Assembly (NCBI RefSeq): GCF_016907835.1
Contig: NZ_JAFBCT010000001.1
Location: 2,294,001 to 2,358,000 of the forward strand
Origin: Agromyces cerinus
GTDB taxonomy: Bacteria; Actinomycetota; Actinomycetes; Actinomycetales; Microbacteriaceae
Direction of reading: 5' to 3'
DNA length: 64,000 nucleotides
Shown here: one piece after another, positions 6,978 through 16,016 of the stretch
Layout: every line of letters begins with the position of its first letter
How positions within the stretch are numbered: the stretch's first letter is position 1
Translations under genes and position numbers: made by a program
The notes under the pieces: generated by a model
Told to the model about the DNA's origin: nothing
Seen by the model: the letters and a program-made list of their open reading frames with translations, nothing else
Databases searched by the model: none

Positions 6978-8231
6978 CTAGTCGTTGTCGACGACCGGCT
7001 CGTAGCCGGCCCGTCGCAGCACCTCGACGACCTCGGCACGGTGCTCGGGGCCGCGGGTCTCGATCGAGAGCTTGAGCTCGACCTCGGAGATCTGCAGACC
7101 CGAGCCGTGCCGTGTGTGCAGCACCTCGATGACGTTCGCGTTCGCCTCGGCGAGCAGTTCGGCGATGCGGGCGAGCTGGCCGGGGCGGTCGGGCATGCCG
7201 ATGCGGAGCGTGAGATAGCGATCGGATGCCGCGAGCCCGTGCGCGATCACCCGTTGCATGAGCAGCGGATCGATGTTGCCGCCCGAGAGCATCGCGACGA
7301 CCGGACCGTCGGAGACGATCTGGCCCGTCATGATCGCCGCGACCGAGACCGCGCCGGCCGGCTCGACGACGAGCTTCGCGCGCTCGAGCAGCACGAGGAG
7401 TGCCCGTGCGATGTCGTCTTCGGAGACCGTGACGATCTCGTCGATCGCCTCGCGGATGATCTCGAAGTTCAGCTCGCCGGGTCGGTAGACGGCGATGCCG
7501 TCGGCGATCGTCGGCACGACCGGCACGCGCTGCGGGGAGCCCGCCGCGAGCGAGGCGACGTAGGGTGCGGCGTTCTCGGCCTGCACGCCGATGATGCGGA
7601 TCGTGCGGCCGAGCGCTGCGGCGCGCTGCTTCGCAGCGCTCGCGATGCCGGCGGCGAGCCCGCCGCCCCCGATGGGCACCACGATCGTCGCGACGTCGGG
7701 GGTCTGCTCGAGGATCTCGAGTCCGAGCGTTCCCTGGCCTGCGATCACATCGGGATGGTCGAACGGCGGGATGATGACCGCACCGGTCTCGTCGGCGAAC
7801 GCCGCCGCGGCCTCGAGGGTCTCGCCGACCGAGTCGCCGCGGAGCACGACGTCGGCGCCGTAGGCCTTGGTCGCCTCGAGCTTCGGGAGGGCGACGCCGA
7901 CCGGCATGAAGATCGTGGCGTGGATGCCGAGCTCACGCGCGGCGAACGCGACGCCCTGGGCGTGATTGCCGGCCGACGCCGCGACGACGCCGCGTGCGCG
8001 CTCGGACTCGGTCAGGGCGGCGATGCGGTGATAGGCGCCCCTGAGCTTGTAGGACCCCGTGCGCTGCAGGTTCTCGCACTTGAGGTGCACGGGAACCCCG
8101 AGCAGTTCGGCGAGGAACCGCGACGACTCCATGGGCGTCTGCCGGGCGACGGCGGAGACCACGCCCCGCGCACGCTCGAAATCGGCGAGGCTCGGTCCTG
8201 CGATCGTGGTCGTGGTCGACAACTCGTTCAT
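6978..8231 (-). CDS. ilvA: Threonine ammonia-lyase
   Basis: The 417-residue enzyme deaminates threonine to 2-oxobutanoate with PLP. Lys62 in RTGSYKLRGAY is the expected Schiff-base lysine, and VPIGGGGLAAG is the phosphate-binding Gly loop. The last 80 residues (YLTLRIGMPDRPGQLARIAELL and following) form one ACT-like regulatory domain. One ACT-like domain and about 400 residues fit the shorter class seen in actinobacteria, which may be biosynthetic or catabolic. The ATG at 8231 overlaps the stop of the upstream transporter as ATGA, which implies translational coupling. The coupling to a transporter gene is unusual for an isoleucine pathway gene. Confidence 0.92.
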   Translation of the reverse strand: MNELSTTTTIAGPSLADFERARGVVSAVARQTPMESSRFLAELLGVPVHLKCENLQRTGSYKLRGAYHRIAALTESERARGVVAASAGNHAQGVAFAARELGIHATIFMPVGVALPKLEATKAYGADVVLRGDSVGETLEAAAAFADETGAVIIPPFDHPDVIAGQGTLGLEILEQTPDVATIVVPIGGGGLAAGIASAAKQRAAALGRTIRIIGVQAENAAPYVASLAAGSPQRVPVVPTIADGIAVYRPGELNFEIIREAIDEIVTVSEDDIARALLVLLERAKLVVEPAGAVSVAAIMTGQIVSDGPVVAMLSGGNIDPLLMQRVIAHGLAASDRYLTLRIGMPDRPGQLARIAELLAEANANVIEVLHTRHGSGLQISEVELKLSIETRGPEHRAEVVEVLRRAGYEPVVDND

Positions 8232-9451
8232 TCTCCTCGTTTGTAGCCTGGGCGCTGCGGTACCGTGCGCCAGAGCGCCGAACGGACCGGTGGTGGCGGG
8301 CCGGAATCGTTCTTCCACGCACCGCTCGCGACCGAGAGGATCATGACGTTCACGACGGCGGCGACGGGCACCGCGAAGAGCGCGCCGGGGATGCCGGCGA
8401 CGAGAGACCCGGTCGCGACCGCGACCACGACGCCGAGCGGGTGCACCTTCACGGCGGTGCCCATGATGAGCGGCTGCAGCACGTGGCCCTCGACCTGCTG
8501 CACGAGCAGCACGATGCCGAGCATGATCACGGCCTGCCAGAAGCCGAGATAGACGAGCGCGACGAAGACGGCGAGCGCTCCGGTGAGCACGGCACCCACG
8601 ATCGGGATGAACGAGCCGAGGAAGACGAGGATCGCGATCGGCACGGCGAGCGGCACGCCGAGGAAGAAGGCCCCGAGCCCGATGCCGATCGCGTCGATCG
8701 TCGCGACGAGGATCTGCACCTTCACGAAGTTCTGCAGCGTCGCCCAGCCGGCCTGGCCGGCGCCGTCGATGGCGGCGCGCCCGCGGCGCGGGAAGATGCC
8801 GACGATCCAGTTCCAGATGCCGCGTCCGTCGATGAGGATGAAGAGCGTCGCGAAGAGGGCGAGCAGCATGCCCGCGAGGAAATGCCCGAACGTGGTGGTG
8901 ACCGAGAGCGCACCGCTCAGGAGCACCCCGGTGTCCTGCTGCACCGACTGGATGACCTGGTCGACCCAGTCGTTCAGCTGCGCCTCGGTGATGTGGAACG
9001 GCCCGGTGAGCAGCCATTCGCGGAACCGGTCCCACGCGACGAGCGACTGCGCCGCGAGCTCATCGGATCCCCGCACGATCTGCGTGATTCCGAGGGTCAG
9101 CAACCCTCCGACGGCGACGAGCGCCGACAGCATCGCGGTCAGCACCGCGAGCCATTTCGGCCAGCGATGCCGCTGCAGGAGGCCGGAGAACGGCACGAGC
9201 AGGGCGCCGATGAGCACGGCGACGAGCATCGGGATGACGATGAGGCGCAACTGGATGATCAGGAACACCACCACGGCGAGCACGCCGCCGATGAGCAGCA
9301 TGCGCCACGACCACCCGGCAGCCAGCCGAACCCCGAACGGGATGCTGTCGGTGACCTCGCGTGGTGCGGACCCCGCCCGCGGCGCGGGCGGCGGCACCTC
9401 TGGTGCGCCCCGCGACAATCGGCCCCGTTTCCGCCCCGTGGAGTCCGTCAT
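8228..9451 (-). CDS. AI-2E family transporter
   Basis: This 407-residue membrane protein belongs to the AI-2 exporter superfamily (TqsA/YdiK/PerM type). After a basic, Pro-rich cytoplasmic N-terminus of about 45 residues come two hydrophobic segments, a soluble stretch (about residues 110-175) and further helices. GSFIPIVGAVLTGALAVFVAL is the family signature, and LVQQVEGHVLQPLIMG is the second one near the C-terminus. Substrates are known for few members and include AI-2 and Na+/Li+ or H+ exchange. A leaderless -10 box 6 nt upstream fixes the ATG. It is translationally coupled to ilvA downstream. Confidence 0.88.
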   Translation of the reverse strand: MTDSTGRKRGRLSRGAPEVPPPAPRAGSAPREVTDSIPFGVRLAAGWSWRMLLIGGVLAVVVFLIIQLRLIVIPMLVAVLIGALLVPFSGLLQRHRWPKWLAVLTAMLSALVAVGGLLTLGITQIVRGSDELAAQSLVAWDRFREWLLTGPFHITEAQLNDWVDQVIQSVQQDTGVLLSGALSVTTTFGHFLAGMLLALFATLFILIDGRGIWNWIVGIFPRRGRAAIDGAGQAGWATLQNFVKVQILVATIDAIGIGLGAFFLGVPLAVPIAILVFLGSFIPIVGAVLTGALAVFVALVYLGFWQAVIMLGIVLLVQQVEGHVLQPLIMGTAVKVHPLGVVVAVATGSLVAGIPGALFAVPVAAVVNVMILSVASGAWKNDSGPPPPVRSALWRTVPQRPGYKRGE

Positions 9452-9457
9452 CGCTCC

Positions 9458-9463
9458 AGTCTA
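9458..9463 (-). promoter_or_regulatory. Leaderless -10 box of the AI-2E transporter - ilvA operon
   Basis: TAGACT on the minus strand lies 6 nt before the ATG at 9451. Confidence 0.6.
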
Positions 9464-9540
9464 GGCGCGGCGTATGAACTGGACGGCATGCGCACGGATG
9501 CCACGTGCTCTCGTCGCTCCCCAGTGTCGGCCGTCCCCGC

Positions 9541-9546
9541 TATCGT
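9541..9546 (+). promoter_or_regulatory. -10 box of the ycaQ-like gene
   Basis: TATCGT is followed by 8 nt and the ATG at 9555. The mRNA is probably leaderless or nearly so. Confidence 0.45.
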
Positions 9547-9554
9547 CGAGGCAC

Positions 9555-10766
9555 ATGGTCGACATCGTCAGCCCCGCCCTCGCCCGCCGCATCGCACTGG
9601 CCGCGCAGGGCTTCTCGCGCCCACTGCCCGAGGCGCCGGGCACGCGCGCCGTCAACGGGGTCATCGACCGGCTCGCCCTGCTGCAGATCGACTCGGTCAA
9701 CGTGTTCGAGCGCAGCCACTACCTGCCCGCGTTCAGCCGGGTGGGCGCCTACGACCGGGCCGCGCTCGACCGCATCACGACCGGGCGACGCGGACGCATG
9801 GTCGAGTACTGGGCGCACCAGGCCGCGTACATCCCGCGCGAGCTGTGGCCGCTCTTCGAGTTCCGGCGCGAGGAGTACCGCGCCAAGGGCAGCGACTGGG
9901 GCGGCTGGGTCGCCGAGAACGCCACCCTGGCCGAGTGGCTCCGAGCCGAACTCGCCGCGAACGGCCCGATGCGGGCGAGCGAGATCGAACACGACTCCAA
10001 CGAGAGGCGCGGCCCCTGGTGGGGCTGGTCGGACGTCAAGCGCACGCTCGAGATGATGTTCCGCACGGGCGACGTGGTGTGCGTCGAACGGCGCCGGTTC
10101 GAGCGCGTCTACGCGCTGCCCGAGCAGGCCCTGCCCGGCGAGTTGCTCGGCACCGCCCCGGTCGAGGCCGACGCCGTGCGCGAGCTCGTGGCGCTCGCGG
10201 CATCCGCTCAGGGCATCGCGACCGAGGCCGACCTCGCCGACTACTGGCGCATGAAGCGCGCGCCGGTGCGACAGGCGATCACCGAACTCGAAGAGGCCGG
10301 GGTGCTGCTGCCCGTCGAGGTCCCCGGGTGGCGGACCGGGGCGCGGCAGACGCCGGCCTGGCTGCACCGCGACGCGAAGCGGCCGCGCCGCATCGAGACG
10401 GCCGCGGTGCTCTCACCGTTCGACCCTGTGGTGTGGTTCCGCCCGCGCACCGAGCGGCTCTTCGACTTCCACTACCGCATCGAGATCTACACGCCCGAGC
10501 CCGAGCGCAAGTTCGGGTACTACTCGCTGCCCGTGCTCATCGACGATCGGGTGGTCGGCCGGGTCGACCTGAAGAGCGACCGGCAGGCGGGCGTGCTGCG
10601 GGTGCAGTCGGCGTGGGCCGAGCCCGGGGCTCCCGCCGAGACCGCTGCGCGGCTCGTGCCGGTGCTGCAGCGAGCAGCGGCCTGGCAGGGCCTCGGCGAG
10701 GTGAGCGTGACCGGGCGGGGCGACCTCTCCCCTGCGCTCGCAGCTGAGCTCAGAGCCGCCGCCTGA
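9555..10766 (+). CDS. YcaQ/AlkX-type winged-helix DNA glycosylase
   Basis: This 403-residue protein belongs to the HTH_42 superfamily (formerly DUF1006), which includes E. coli YcaQ and Streptomyces AlkZ. These enzymes unhook interstrand cross-links or remove bulky alkylated bases. The catalytic motif of the family, Gln-hydrophobic-Asp or Gln-hydrophobic-Gln, is seen as Q44-I45-D46 in LLQIDSVNVFERSHYLPAFS. Tandem winged-helix parts follow (about residues 135-300) and a C-terminal beta-barrel-like part with FDFHYRIEIY. The start is ATG 9555, 8 nt after a -10 box. No toxin biosynthesis cluster is nearby, so a housekeeping repair role is more likely than self-resistance. Confidence 0.88.
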   Translation: MVDIVSPALARRIALAAQGFSRPLPEAPGTRAVNGVIDRLALLQIDSVNVFERSHYLPAFSRVGAYDRAALDRITTGRRGRMVEYWAHQAAYIPRELWPLFEFRREEYRAKGSDWGGWVAENATLAEWLRAELAANGPMRASEIEHDSNERRGPWWGWSDVKRTLEMMFRTGDVVCVERRRFERVYALPEQALPGELLGTAPVEADAVRELVALAASAQGIATEADLADYWRMKRAPVRQAITELEEAGVLLPVEVPGWRTGARQTPAWLHRDAKRPRRIETAAVLSPFDPVVWFRPRTERLFDFHYRIEIYTPEPERKFGYYSLPVLIDDRVVGRVDLKSDRQAGVLRVQSAWAEPGAPAETAARLVPVLQRAAAWQGLGEVSVTGRGDLSPALAAELRAAA

Positions 10767-10797
10767 GCATGGTGGGCTCTGAAGTGCCGAGCCGACG

Positions 10798-11673
10798 CTA
10801 GAAGGCGCCGCCCATCTCTTCGAGCCGCTTGACGCGGTCGGCGATCGGCGGGTGGGTGGCGAAGAGCTTGTCCATGATGCCGGGCTTCAGCGGGTCGGCG
10901 ATCCAGAGGTGGGCCATCGACGAGTTCTGCCGCTGCATGGGCCGGCCGTAGGTCTCGAGCTTCAGGAGCGCTCGCGCGAGGGCATCGGGGTGCCGGGTCG
11001 TCATCGCGCCGGTGGCATCGGCGAGGTACTCGCGCTGACGCGAGACCGCGAGCTGCACGAGGCTCGCCACGAGCGGCGCGATGAGCATCGCGACGAGGCC
11101 GAAGATCATGACGATCGGGTTGCCGTTGTTGTTGCCGCGGCCGAAGAACGCCATGCGCACGAGCATGTCGGAGATGAACCCCACGGCAACGACGAGGCCG
11201 AAGACGACCATCGAGAGCCGGATGTCGTAGTTGCGCACGTGCCCGAGCTCGTGGGCCATGACGCCCTCGAGCTCGGCGTCGTCCATGATCTCGAGGAGGC
11301 CGGTGGTCGCGGCGACGACGGCGTGCTCGGGGTCACGGCCGGTGGCGAACGCGTTCGGCGCGGGGTCGGAGATCACGAACACGCGCGGCATCGGGGTGCC
11401 GGTGGTGATCGAGAGGTTCTCGACGGTGCGCCAGAGCCGCGGGTGGTCGGCCTTGGAGTGCAGCTCGACCGCGCCCGACATCGAGAGCGCCTGACGGTCG
11501 GCGGTGAAGTACTGGAACAGCGCGTAGGCCGTCGCGATCACGAGCGTGACCACCACGATCGTGACGTCTTGGTAGATGACCGCCGCCAGCCAGCCCAACC
11601 CGCCGATGATGGCGAGGAAGAACAGGACGATGAAGACGGTGTTGCGCTTGTTCTTCGCGATCGCGCGGTACAA
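10798..11673 (-). CDS. htpX: HtpX-like M48 zinc metalloprotease
   Basis: The 291-residue inner-membrane protease degrades misfolded membrane proteins. Two hydrophobic segments occupy about residues 12-55. The zinc site is H141-E-L-G-H145 in MAHELGHVRNYD, and the third ligand is the Glu in QREYLADATGA. Two more hydrophobic segments lie between these. The start is a TTG at 11673, with AAGGG 7 nt before it; no ATG or GTG is available near the conserved start. The gene follows lemA by 9 bp, the usual LemA-HtpX pair. It is convergent with the ycaQ-like gene. Confidence 0.92.
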   Translation of the reverse strand: MYRAIAKNKRNTVFIVLFFLAIIGGLGWLAAVIYQDVTIVVVTLVIATAYALFQYFTADRQALSMSGAVELHSKADHPRLWRTVENLSITTGTPMPRVFVISDPAPNAFATGRDPEHAVVAATTGLLEIMDDAELEGVMAHELGHVRNYDIRLSMVVFGLVVAVGFISDMLVRMAFFGRGNNNGNPIVMIFGLVAMLIAPLVASLVQLAVSRQREYLADATGAMTTRHPDALARALLKLETYGRPMQRQNSSMAHLWIADPLKPGIMDKLFATHPPIADRVKRLEEMGGAF

Positions 11674-11682
11674 CGCCGGCCC

Positions 11683-12249
11683 TTAGAACTGCACGCGCGG
11701 AGGCTCGGCGATCGCCGCCGGCTCCGTGACCTCGAAGAAGTCCCGCTCGTGGAAGCCGAGGTTGCGCACGAACAGGGTGTTCGGGAAGACCTTGATCTTC
11801 GTGTTGAGCTCGCGCACGCCGCCGTTGTAGAACCGGCGCGAGGCCTGGATCTTGTCTTCGGTGTCGACGAGCTCCGACTGAAGTTGCAGGAAGTTCTGGC
11901 TGGCCTGCAGCTGGGGGTAGGCCTCGGCGACCGCGAAGATCGACTTCAGCGCCTGCTGCATGTGGTTCTCGGCGGCACCGGCCTCTGCCGGGCCCTGCGC
12001 GGTCAGCGTCTCGGCGCGCGCCTGGGTGACGGACTCGAACACCGACTTCTCGTGCGCCGCGTAGCCCTTGACCGCCTCGATGAGGTTCGGGATCAGGTCG
12101 GCACGGCGCTTCAGCTGCACCGTGATGTCGCTCCACGCCTCGTCGACGCGCACGTTCAGCGTGACGAGGGAGTTGTACGTCGCCCAGAGGTAGATGCCGA
12201 TGATCACCACGAGCGCGACGACGATGATGAGGGGGATGAGCCATTCCAT
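11683..12249 (-). CDS. lemA: LemA family protein
   Basis: This 188-residue protein has one N-terminal transmembrane helix (WLIPLIIVVALVVIIGIYLW, residues 3-22) and a long helical extracytoplasmic or cytoplasmic domain. The signature NSLVTLNVRVDEAWSDITVQ and the following LKRRADLIPNLIEAVKGYA are highly typical of LemA. The C-terminal FYNGGVRELNTKIKVFPN is also conserved. The function is not settled; the gene is very often paired with an HtpX-type protease, as here, so a role in membrane protein quality control is likely. AGGAG precedes the ATG. Confidence 0.92.
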   Translation of the reverse strand: MEWLIPLIIVVALVVIIGIYLWATYNSLVTLNVRVDEAWSDITVQLKRRADLIPNLIEAVKGYAAHEKSVFESVTQARAETLTAQGPAEAGAAENHMQQALKSIFAVAEAYPQLQASQNFLQLQSELVDTEDKIQASRRFYNGGVRELNTKIKVFPNTLFVRNLGFHERDFFEVTEPAAIAEPPRVQF

Positions 12250-12370
12250 GGCACGGACTCCTAAGCGCTCTGAGCGACGGTTGCTGTGTGGTTTCAGTGT
12301 ATCGAGCGACCCTCCGCGTGAGCTGTGCTTCCCATGAGACTCGGAGGATCCGGAGGGTCTTCTCCGGGCA

Positions 12371-12376
12371 TAGGCT
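12371..12376 (+). promoter_or_regulatory. Leaderless -10 box of the tetR - ABC operon
   Basis: TAGGCT is followed by 6 nt and the GTG at 12383. Confidence 0.6.
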
Positions 12377-12382
12377 CAGGCT

Positions 12383-13045
12383 GTGACGGAGCACTCGGAA
12401 CGCCGTCGGCGAGGCCGCCCCCGCGGAGCGAACGCGGGCGACACCCGGGCGCGCATCCTCGCCGCCGCGACCGCCGAATTCGCCGAGCACGGGTACGAGG
12501 CGGCATCGATGCGGGCGATCGCGCGTCGGGCCGAGGTCGACCCGGCATTGGTGCATCACTACTTCGACGGCAAGCAGGCGCTCGTCGCCGAGGTCGTCGA
12601 GGTGCCGCTGCGTCCCGAACGGGTCGTCCGCGAGGCGCTCGCCGCCCCGATCGACGAGCTCGGGGGCCGTCTCGTGCGCGCGGTGCTCACGGCGTGGGAT
12701 TCCGGCGCCGTGCGCCCGGCAGCGGTGGCAGCGCTGCGATCGGCGATCGGCCAGGGGCCCGTCGCCCGCATGCTCCGCGAGTTCCTCCGCCACGAGATCA
12801 TGCAGCGCATCGCCACCGCGCTGGGCGACGCCGACGACGCCGAACTCCGTGCCGAGCTCGCGGCCTCGCAGCTCGTCGGCGTCATCATGGTGCGGTACGT
12901 GCTCGAGTTCGAGCCGGTCGCCTCGGTCGACGTCGAGGAGCTCGTGCGCCGGGTCGGCCCGGCCGTGCAGTGGCACCTGACCGGGAGTCCGGAAACGCTT
13001 GACAGCCCGGCGTCCGCGGCGAATGATTCAGCACATGATGAATAA
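12383..13045 (+). CDS. TetR/AcrR-family regulator of an ABC-2 exporter
   Basis: The 220-residue protein has a TetR N-terminal DNA-binding domain: DTRARILAAATAEFAEHGYE, then the HTH MRAIARRAEVDPALVHHYF and the following DGKQAL (about residues 45-70). The C-terminal ligand domain resembles the TetR_C type seen with drug exporters. It starts with GTG, after a leaderless -10 box. Its last codons overlap the start of the ATP-binding subunit by 11 bp, so the three genes form one operon. It most likely represses this operon; I found no clear operator palindrome upstream. Confidence 0.88.
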   Translation: MTEHSERRRRGRPRGANAGDTRARILAAATAEFAEHGYEAASMRAIARRAEVDPALVHHYFDGKQALVAEVVEVPLRPERVVREALAAPIDELGGRLVRAVLTAWDSGAVRPAAVAALRSAIGQGPVARMLREFLRHEIMQRIATALGDADDAELRAELAASQLVGVIMVRYVLEFEPVASVDVEELVRRVGPAVQWHLTGSPETLDSPASAANDSAHDE

Positions 13046-13835
13046 CTCGGATGCCGCGGCACCCGCGTCCGGCGCGGCATCCGCCGCCGCGGTCATCGTG
13101 CAGGACCTGACGGTGGTCCGCGGTGGCACCACCGCGCTCGACCGACTCTCGCTCGCCGTGCCGCGCGGCCACCTCATCGGCCTGCTCGGCCCGAGCGGCA
13201 GCGGCAAGACCACCCTGATGCGCGCGATCGTGGGCGTGCAGGTCGTGAAGTCGGGCACGATCGAGGTGCTGGGCCTGCCCGCGGGCAGCCGGGCGCTCCG
13301 CACCCGCATGGGCTACGTCACCCAGCAGGCGAGCGTCTACGACGACCTCTCGGTGCGGCAGAACCTCGCCTACTTCCGGCGCATCATCGGCGCACCGGCA
13401 TCCGACATCGACCGCGTCATCGACCGCACCGACCTCGGCTCCGTCGCCGGCCGGCTCGTCGGCTCGCTCTCGGGCGGGCAGCGCAGCCGGGTCTCGCTCG
13501 CCGCCGCCCTCCTCGGCGATCCCGAGGTGCTCGTGCTCGATGAGCCCACCGTGGGCCTCGACCCCGTGCTCCGCGTCGAGCTGTGGGCGCTGTTCCGCAG
13601 CCTCGCCGACGACGGCGCGACACTCCTCATCTCGAGCCACGTCATGGACGAGGCGAAGCGCTGCGACCGCCTGCTGCTGCTCCGCGACGGCGCGCTGCTC
13701 GCCGACGACACCGTGCAGGGGCTGCTCCAGGTCACCGGTACCGACGACGTCGAACAGGCCTTCCTGCGCCTCATCGAGCGGGGCGAGCCCGATCTGCGCC
13801 CCACAACGGCGACGGAGACGGAGACGGAGCGATGA
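13035..13835 (+). CDS. ABC transporter ATP-binding protein
   Basis: This 266-residue subunit drives an ABC-2 type exporter. Walker A is GPSGSGKTT (residues 52-60), the Q-loop is in YVTQQASVYDDLSV, the signature is LSGGQRSRVS, Walker B is VLVLDEP and the switch His is in LLISSHVMDEA. It belongs to the DrrA/NatA-like drug or lipid exporter group. ATG 13035 is chosen as the first of two adjacent ATGs within the end of tetR; 13038 is possible. A run of GAC-GGA-like repeats at the 3' end encodes the C-terminal TETETER, where the permease gene begins with an ATGA overlap. Confidence 0.92.
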   Translation: MMNNSDAAAPASGAASAAAVIVQDLTVVRGGTTALDRLSLAVPRGHLIGLLGPSGSGKTTLMRAIVGVQVVKSGTIEVLGLPAGSRALRTRMGYVTQQASVYDDLSVRQNLAYFRRIIGAPASDIDRVIDRTDLGSVAGRLVGSLSGGQRSRVSLAAALLGDPEVLVLDEPTVGLDPVLRVELWALFRSLADDGATLLISSHVMDEAKRCDRLLLLRDGALLADDTVQGLLQVTGTDDVEQAFLRLIERGEPDLRPTTATETETER

Positions 13836-14566
13836 ACCTCACCCGCACCTTCGCGACCGCCGGGCGCGTGCTCGGCCAGATCCGCCACGACCACCGCACC
13901 GTCGCACTGCTGCTCGTGGTGCCGAGCCTGCTCATCGGCCTCGTCGCGTGGATCTTCGTCGACACCGACTACTTCACCGACATCGGCCCCGCGATGATCG
14001 CCCTCTTCCCGTTCATCGTGATGTTCCTCGTCACGAGCATCTCGACGCTCAGGGAGCGCCGGAGCGGCACGCTGGAGCGCCTGCTCTCGATGCCGATGGG
14101 CAAGGGCGACTTCATCCTCGGCTACGCGCTCGCATTCGGCCTGCTCGCCGTGTTCCAGACGGCGATCGCCGTCACGTTCGCCGTGTGGGTGTGCGGGCTC
14201 GAGATCGAGGGCTCGATCTGGCTGCTCTTCGCCGTCGCGGTCGCCGACGCCCTGCTCGGCACCGCACTCGGCCTGCTCGCGAGCGCGTTCGCGCGCTCCG
14301 AGTTCCAGGTCGTGCAGTTCATGCCGCTCATCGTCTTCCCGCAGATCCTCCTCGGCGGCATCTTCATCCCCCGCGACCAGCTGCCCGAAGCCCTCGAGGC
14401 GATCAGCGAGTGGCTGCCGTTGAGCTTCGCGATCGACGCCCTGCAGGCCGTCGCCGCCGACTCGGAGAGCGCCGAATGGATCACGGCGAAGATCCTCGTG
14501 ATCGTGGCGTGGATCGTCGGATCGATCGTGCTCGGCTCGATCACGCTGCGTCGCCGCACGCCCTGA
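13832..14566 (+). CDS. ABC-2 type permease
   Basis: The 244-residue protein has six hydrophobic segments and the ABC-2 membrane pattern. The coupling region TSISTLRERRSGTLERLLSMP (about residues 69-89) and the late LIVFPQILLGGIFIPRDQLP are characteristic of the DrrB/NatB group. It forms the membrane channel with the ATPase encoded just upstream, with which it overlaps by 4 bp. The substrate is unknown; TetR-linked pairs of this type export drugs or antimicrobials. A strong hairpin follows the gene. Confidence 0.92.
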   Translation: MNLTRTFATAGRVLGQIRHDHRTVALLLVVPSLLIGLVAWIFVDTDYFTDIGPAMIALFPFIVMFLVTSISTLRERRSGTLERLLSMPMGKGDFILGYALAFGLLAVFQTAIAVTFAVWVCGLEIEGSIWLLFAVAVADALLGTALGLLASAFARSEFQVVQFMPLIVFPQILLGGIFIPRDQLPEALEAISEWLPLSFAIDALQAVAADSESAEWITAKILVIVAWIVGSIVLGSITLRRRTP

Positions 14567-14585
14567 CGCGCTCGCTCGCGCACGA

Positions 14586-14622
14586 ACGAGGGGCGGACGC
14601 CACGTGGCATCCGCCCCCTCGT
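14586..14622. terminator. Long bidirectional terminator hairpin
   Basis: ACGAGGGGCGGA at 14586-14597 pairs with TCCGCCCCCTCGT ending at 14622, with one bulged C. The interior GCCACGTGGC is itself a palindrome, so the stem extends almost to the centre. It separates the convergent ABC permease and lactone oxidase genes. Confidence 0.8.
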
Positions 14623-14632
14623 CGTCACCCGC

Positions 14633-15946
14633 CTAGGCGCCGAGCACCCGATCGAGGTACGGGTTCGCGAAGCGTCGCTCGGGGTCGAGTTCGTCGCGCA
14701 CGCGCAGGAAGTCGTCGAAGCGCGGATAGACCTCGCGCAGCGACTCGGCGTCGCGCGAGTGCATCTTGCCCCAGTGCGGGCGACCGCCGTAGCCGCGCAT
14801 GATCGCCTCGACCGCGGCGAAGTACTCGGTCGGGTCCTCGCGGTAGTAGCGGTGCACGGCGATGTAGCCCGACTCGCGGCCGTGGGCCGTCGAGAGCCAG
14901 TTGTCATCGGATGCCGCGGCGCGCACCTCGATCGGGAAGCTGATGCGCCAGCCCTTCCGCTCGATGAGCTCGCGCACCTCGCGCATGGCGGCGGGCACGG
15001 CCTCGAGCGGCACCGCGTACTCCATCTCGCGGAACCGCACCGTGCGGTTGGTGATGTAGACCTTCGGCGAGAAGTCGGCGAAGTCGCGGTCTCCGGTGAG
15101 CTTCTCGACCTGGCGGGCGAACGCCGGCACGACTCCGGGTGCGACCGTGCCGAGCGCGCAGACGCCGCGGTAGGCGCCGTTCGCGAGCAGCTCGTCGTCG
15201 ACCCAGCGCGAGAGGCGCCCGAGCGGGCGCCGCGGGGCATCGCCCGGCAGCCGGGTGTTGGTCTTCGTGAGGGCCGCCTCGGTGTGCGGGAACCAGTAGA
15301 ACTCGAAGTGGTCGGCGGCGCGCACGCGCTCCTCCCAGGCGTCCAGCACCTCGCCCAGCGGCTCGGGCTTCTCGACGGCGTGCAGCACGTATCGCGGCAC
15401 GAGCTGCAGCGTCACGTCGACGAGCACGCCGAGCGCACCGAGGCCGAGGCGCACGGCGGGCAGCAGTTCGGGGCGCTCGGTCTCGCTCACGGTGATGAGC
15501 TCGCCGGTGCCGGTCACGAGGCGGGCGGCGACGATCTGCGTCGCGAGGCCGCCGAAGCCGAGGCCCGTGCCGTGCGTGCCGGTCGAGGTCGCGCCCGAGA
15601 TCGTCTGCCGATCGATGTCGCCCATGTTCGCAAGGGCGAGACCATAGGGGGCGAGCATCTCGGGCAGCTCGTGCAGCCGAGTGCCGGCGCCGAGGGTGAC
15701 CCGGCCCGTCGCGACATCCGCGTCGATGACCCCCGAGACGCCGGTCATGTCGAGCTGCACGCCCGGCGCGACGGCGATGCCGGTGAAGCTGTGGCCCGAG
15801 CCGACGGGCTTGATGGGCAGGCCGGATGCCGCAGCCGACGCGACCGCCCGCTGCACCGCCTCGGCCGTGGCCGGACGCTCCACGCGAAGGGGCCGCACCG
15901 ACTCCGTGCGACCCCAGTTGCGCCAAGTGGCTCCAGTCGCGGTCAC
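14633..15946 (-). CDS. FAD-linked D-arabinono-1,4-lactone oxidase-type enzyme
   Basis: The 437-residue flavoprotein has a PCMH FAD-binding domain (about residues 15-185) and a C-terminal ALO domain. His52 in PVGSGHSFTGI lies where related oxidases attach FAD covalently. HWGKMH in the C-terminal part is the substrate-site signature of aldonolactone and alditol oxidases. Known relatives oxidise L-gulono-, L-galactono- or D-arabinono-lactone, or sugar alcohols. The GTG start has GAGGAG upstream. It is the last gene of a minus-strand run with a PLP deaminase/aldolase, an MFS transporter and a TetR regulator; the 70-bp gap to the deaminase gene holds no clear signal. The true substrate is unknown. 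Confidence 0.88.
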   Translation of the reverse strand: MTATGATWRNWGRTESVRPLRVERPATAEAVQRAVASAAASGLPIKPVGSGHSFTGIAVAPGVQLDMTGVSGVIDADVATGRVTLGAGTRLHELPEMLAPYGLALANMGDIDRQTISGATSTGTHGTGLGFGGLATQIVAARLVTGTGELITVSETERPELLPAVRLGLGALGVLVDVTLQLVPRYVLHAVEKPEPLGEVLDAWEERVRAADHFEFYWFPHTEAALTKTNTRLPGDAPRRPLGRLSRWVDDELLANGAYRGVCALGTVAPGVVPAFARQVEKLTGDRDFADFSPKVYITNRTVRFREMEYAVPLEAVPAAMREVRELIERKGWRISFPIEVRAAASDDNWLSTAHGRESGYIAVHRYYREDPTEYFAAVEAIMRGYGGRPHWGKMHSRDAESLREVYPRFDDFLRVRDELDPERRFANPYLDRVLGA

Positions 15947-16016
15947 AGGGACTCCTCATCTCGTGCACGAGCCGAATCGCGACCCGTACTCACCTGCCAA
16001 ACGGCTCCCGCAACGG

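Noticed and set aside
8441..10747. A 768-codon plus-strand frame across the AI-2E transporter and ycaQ.
   Set aside because: It is a shadow frame of two well-supported genes, with biased charged composition and no recognisable domain.
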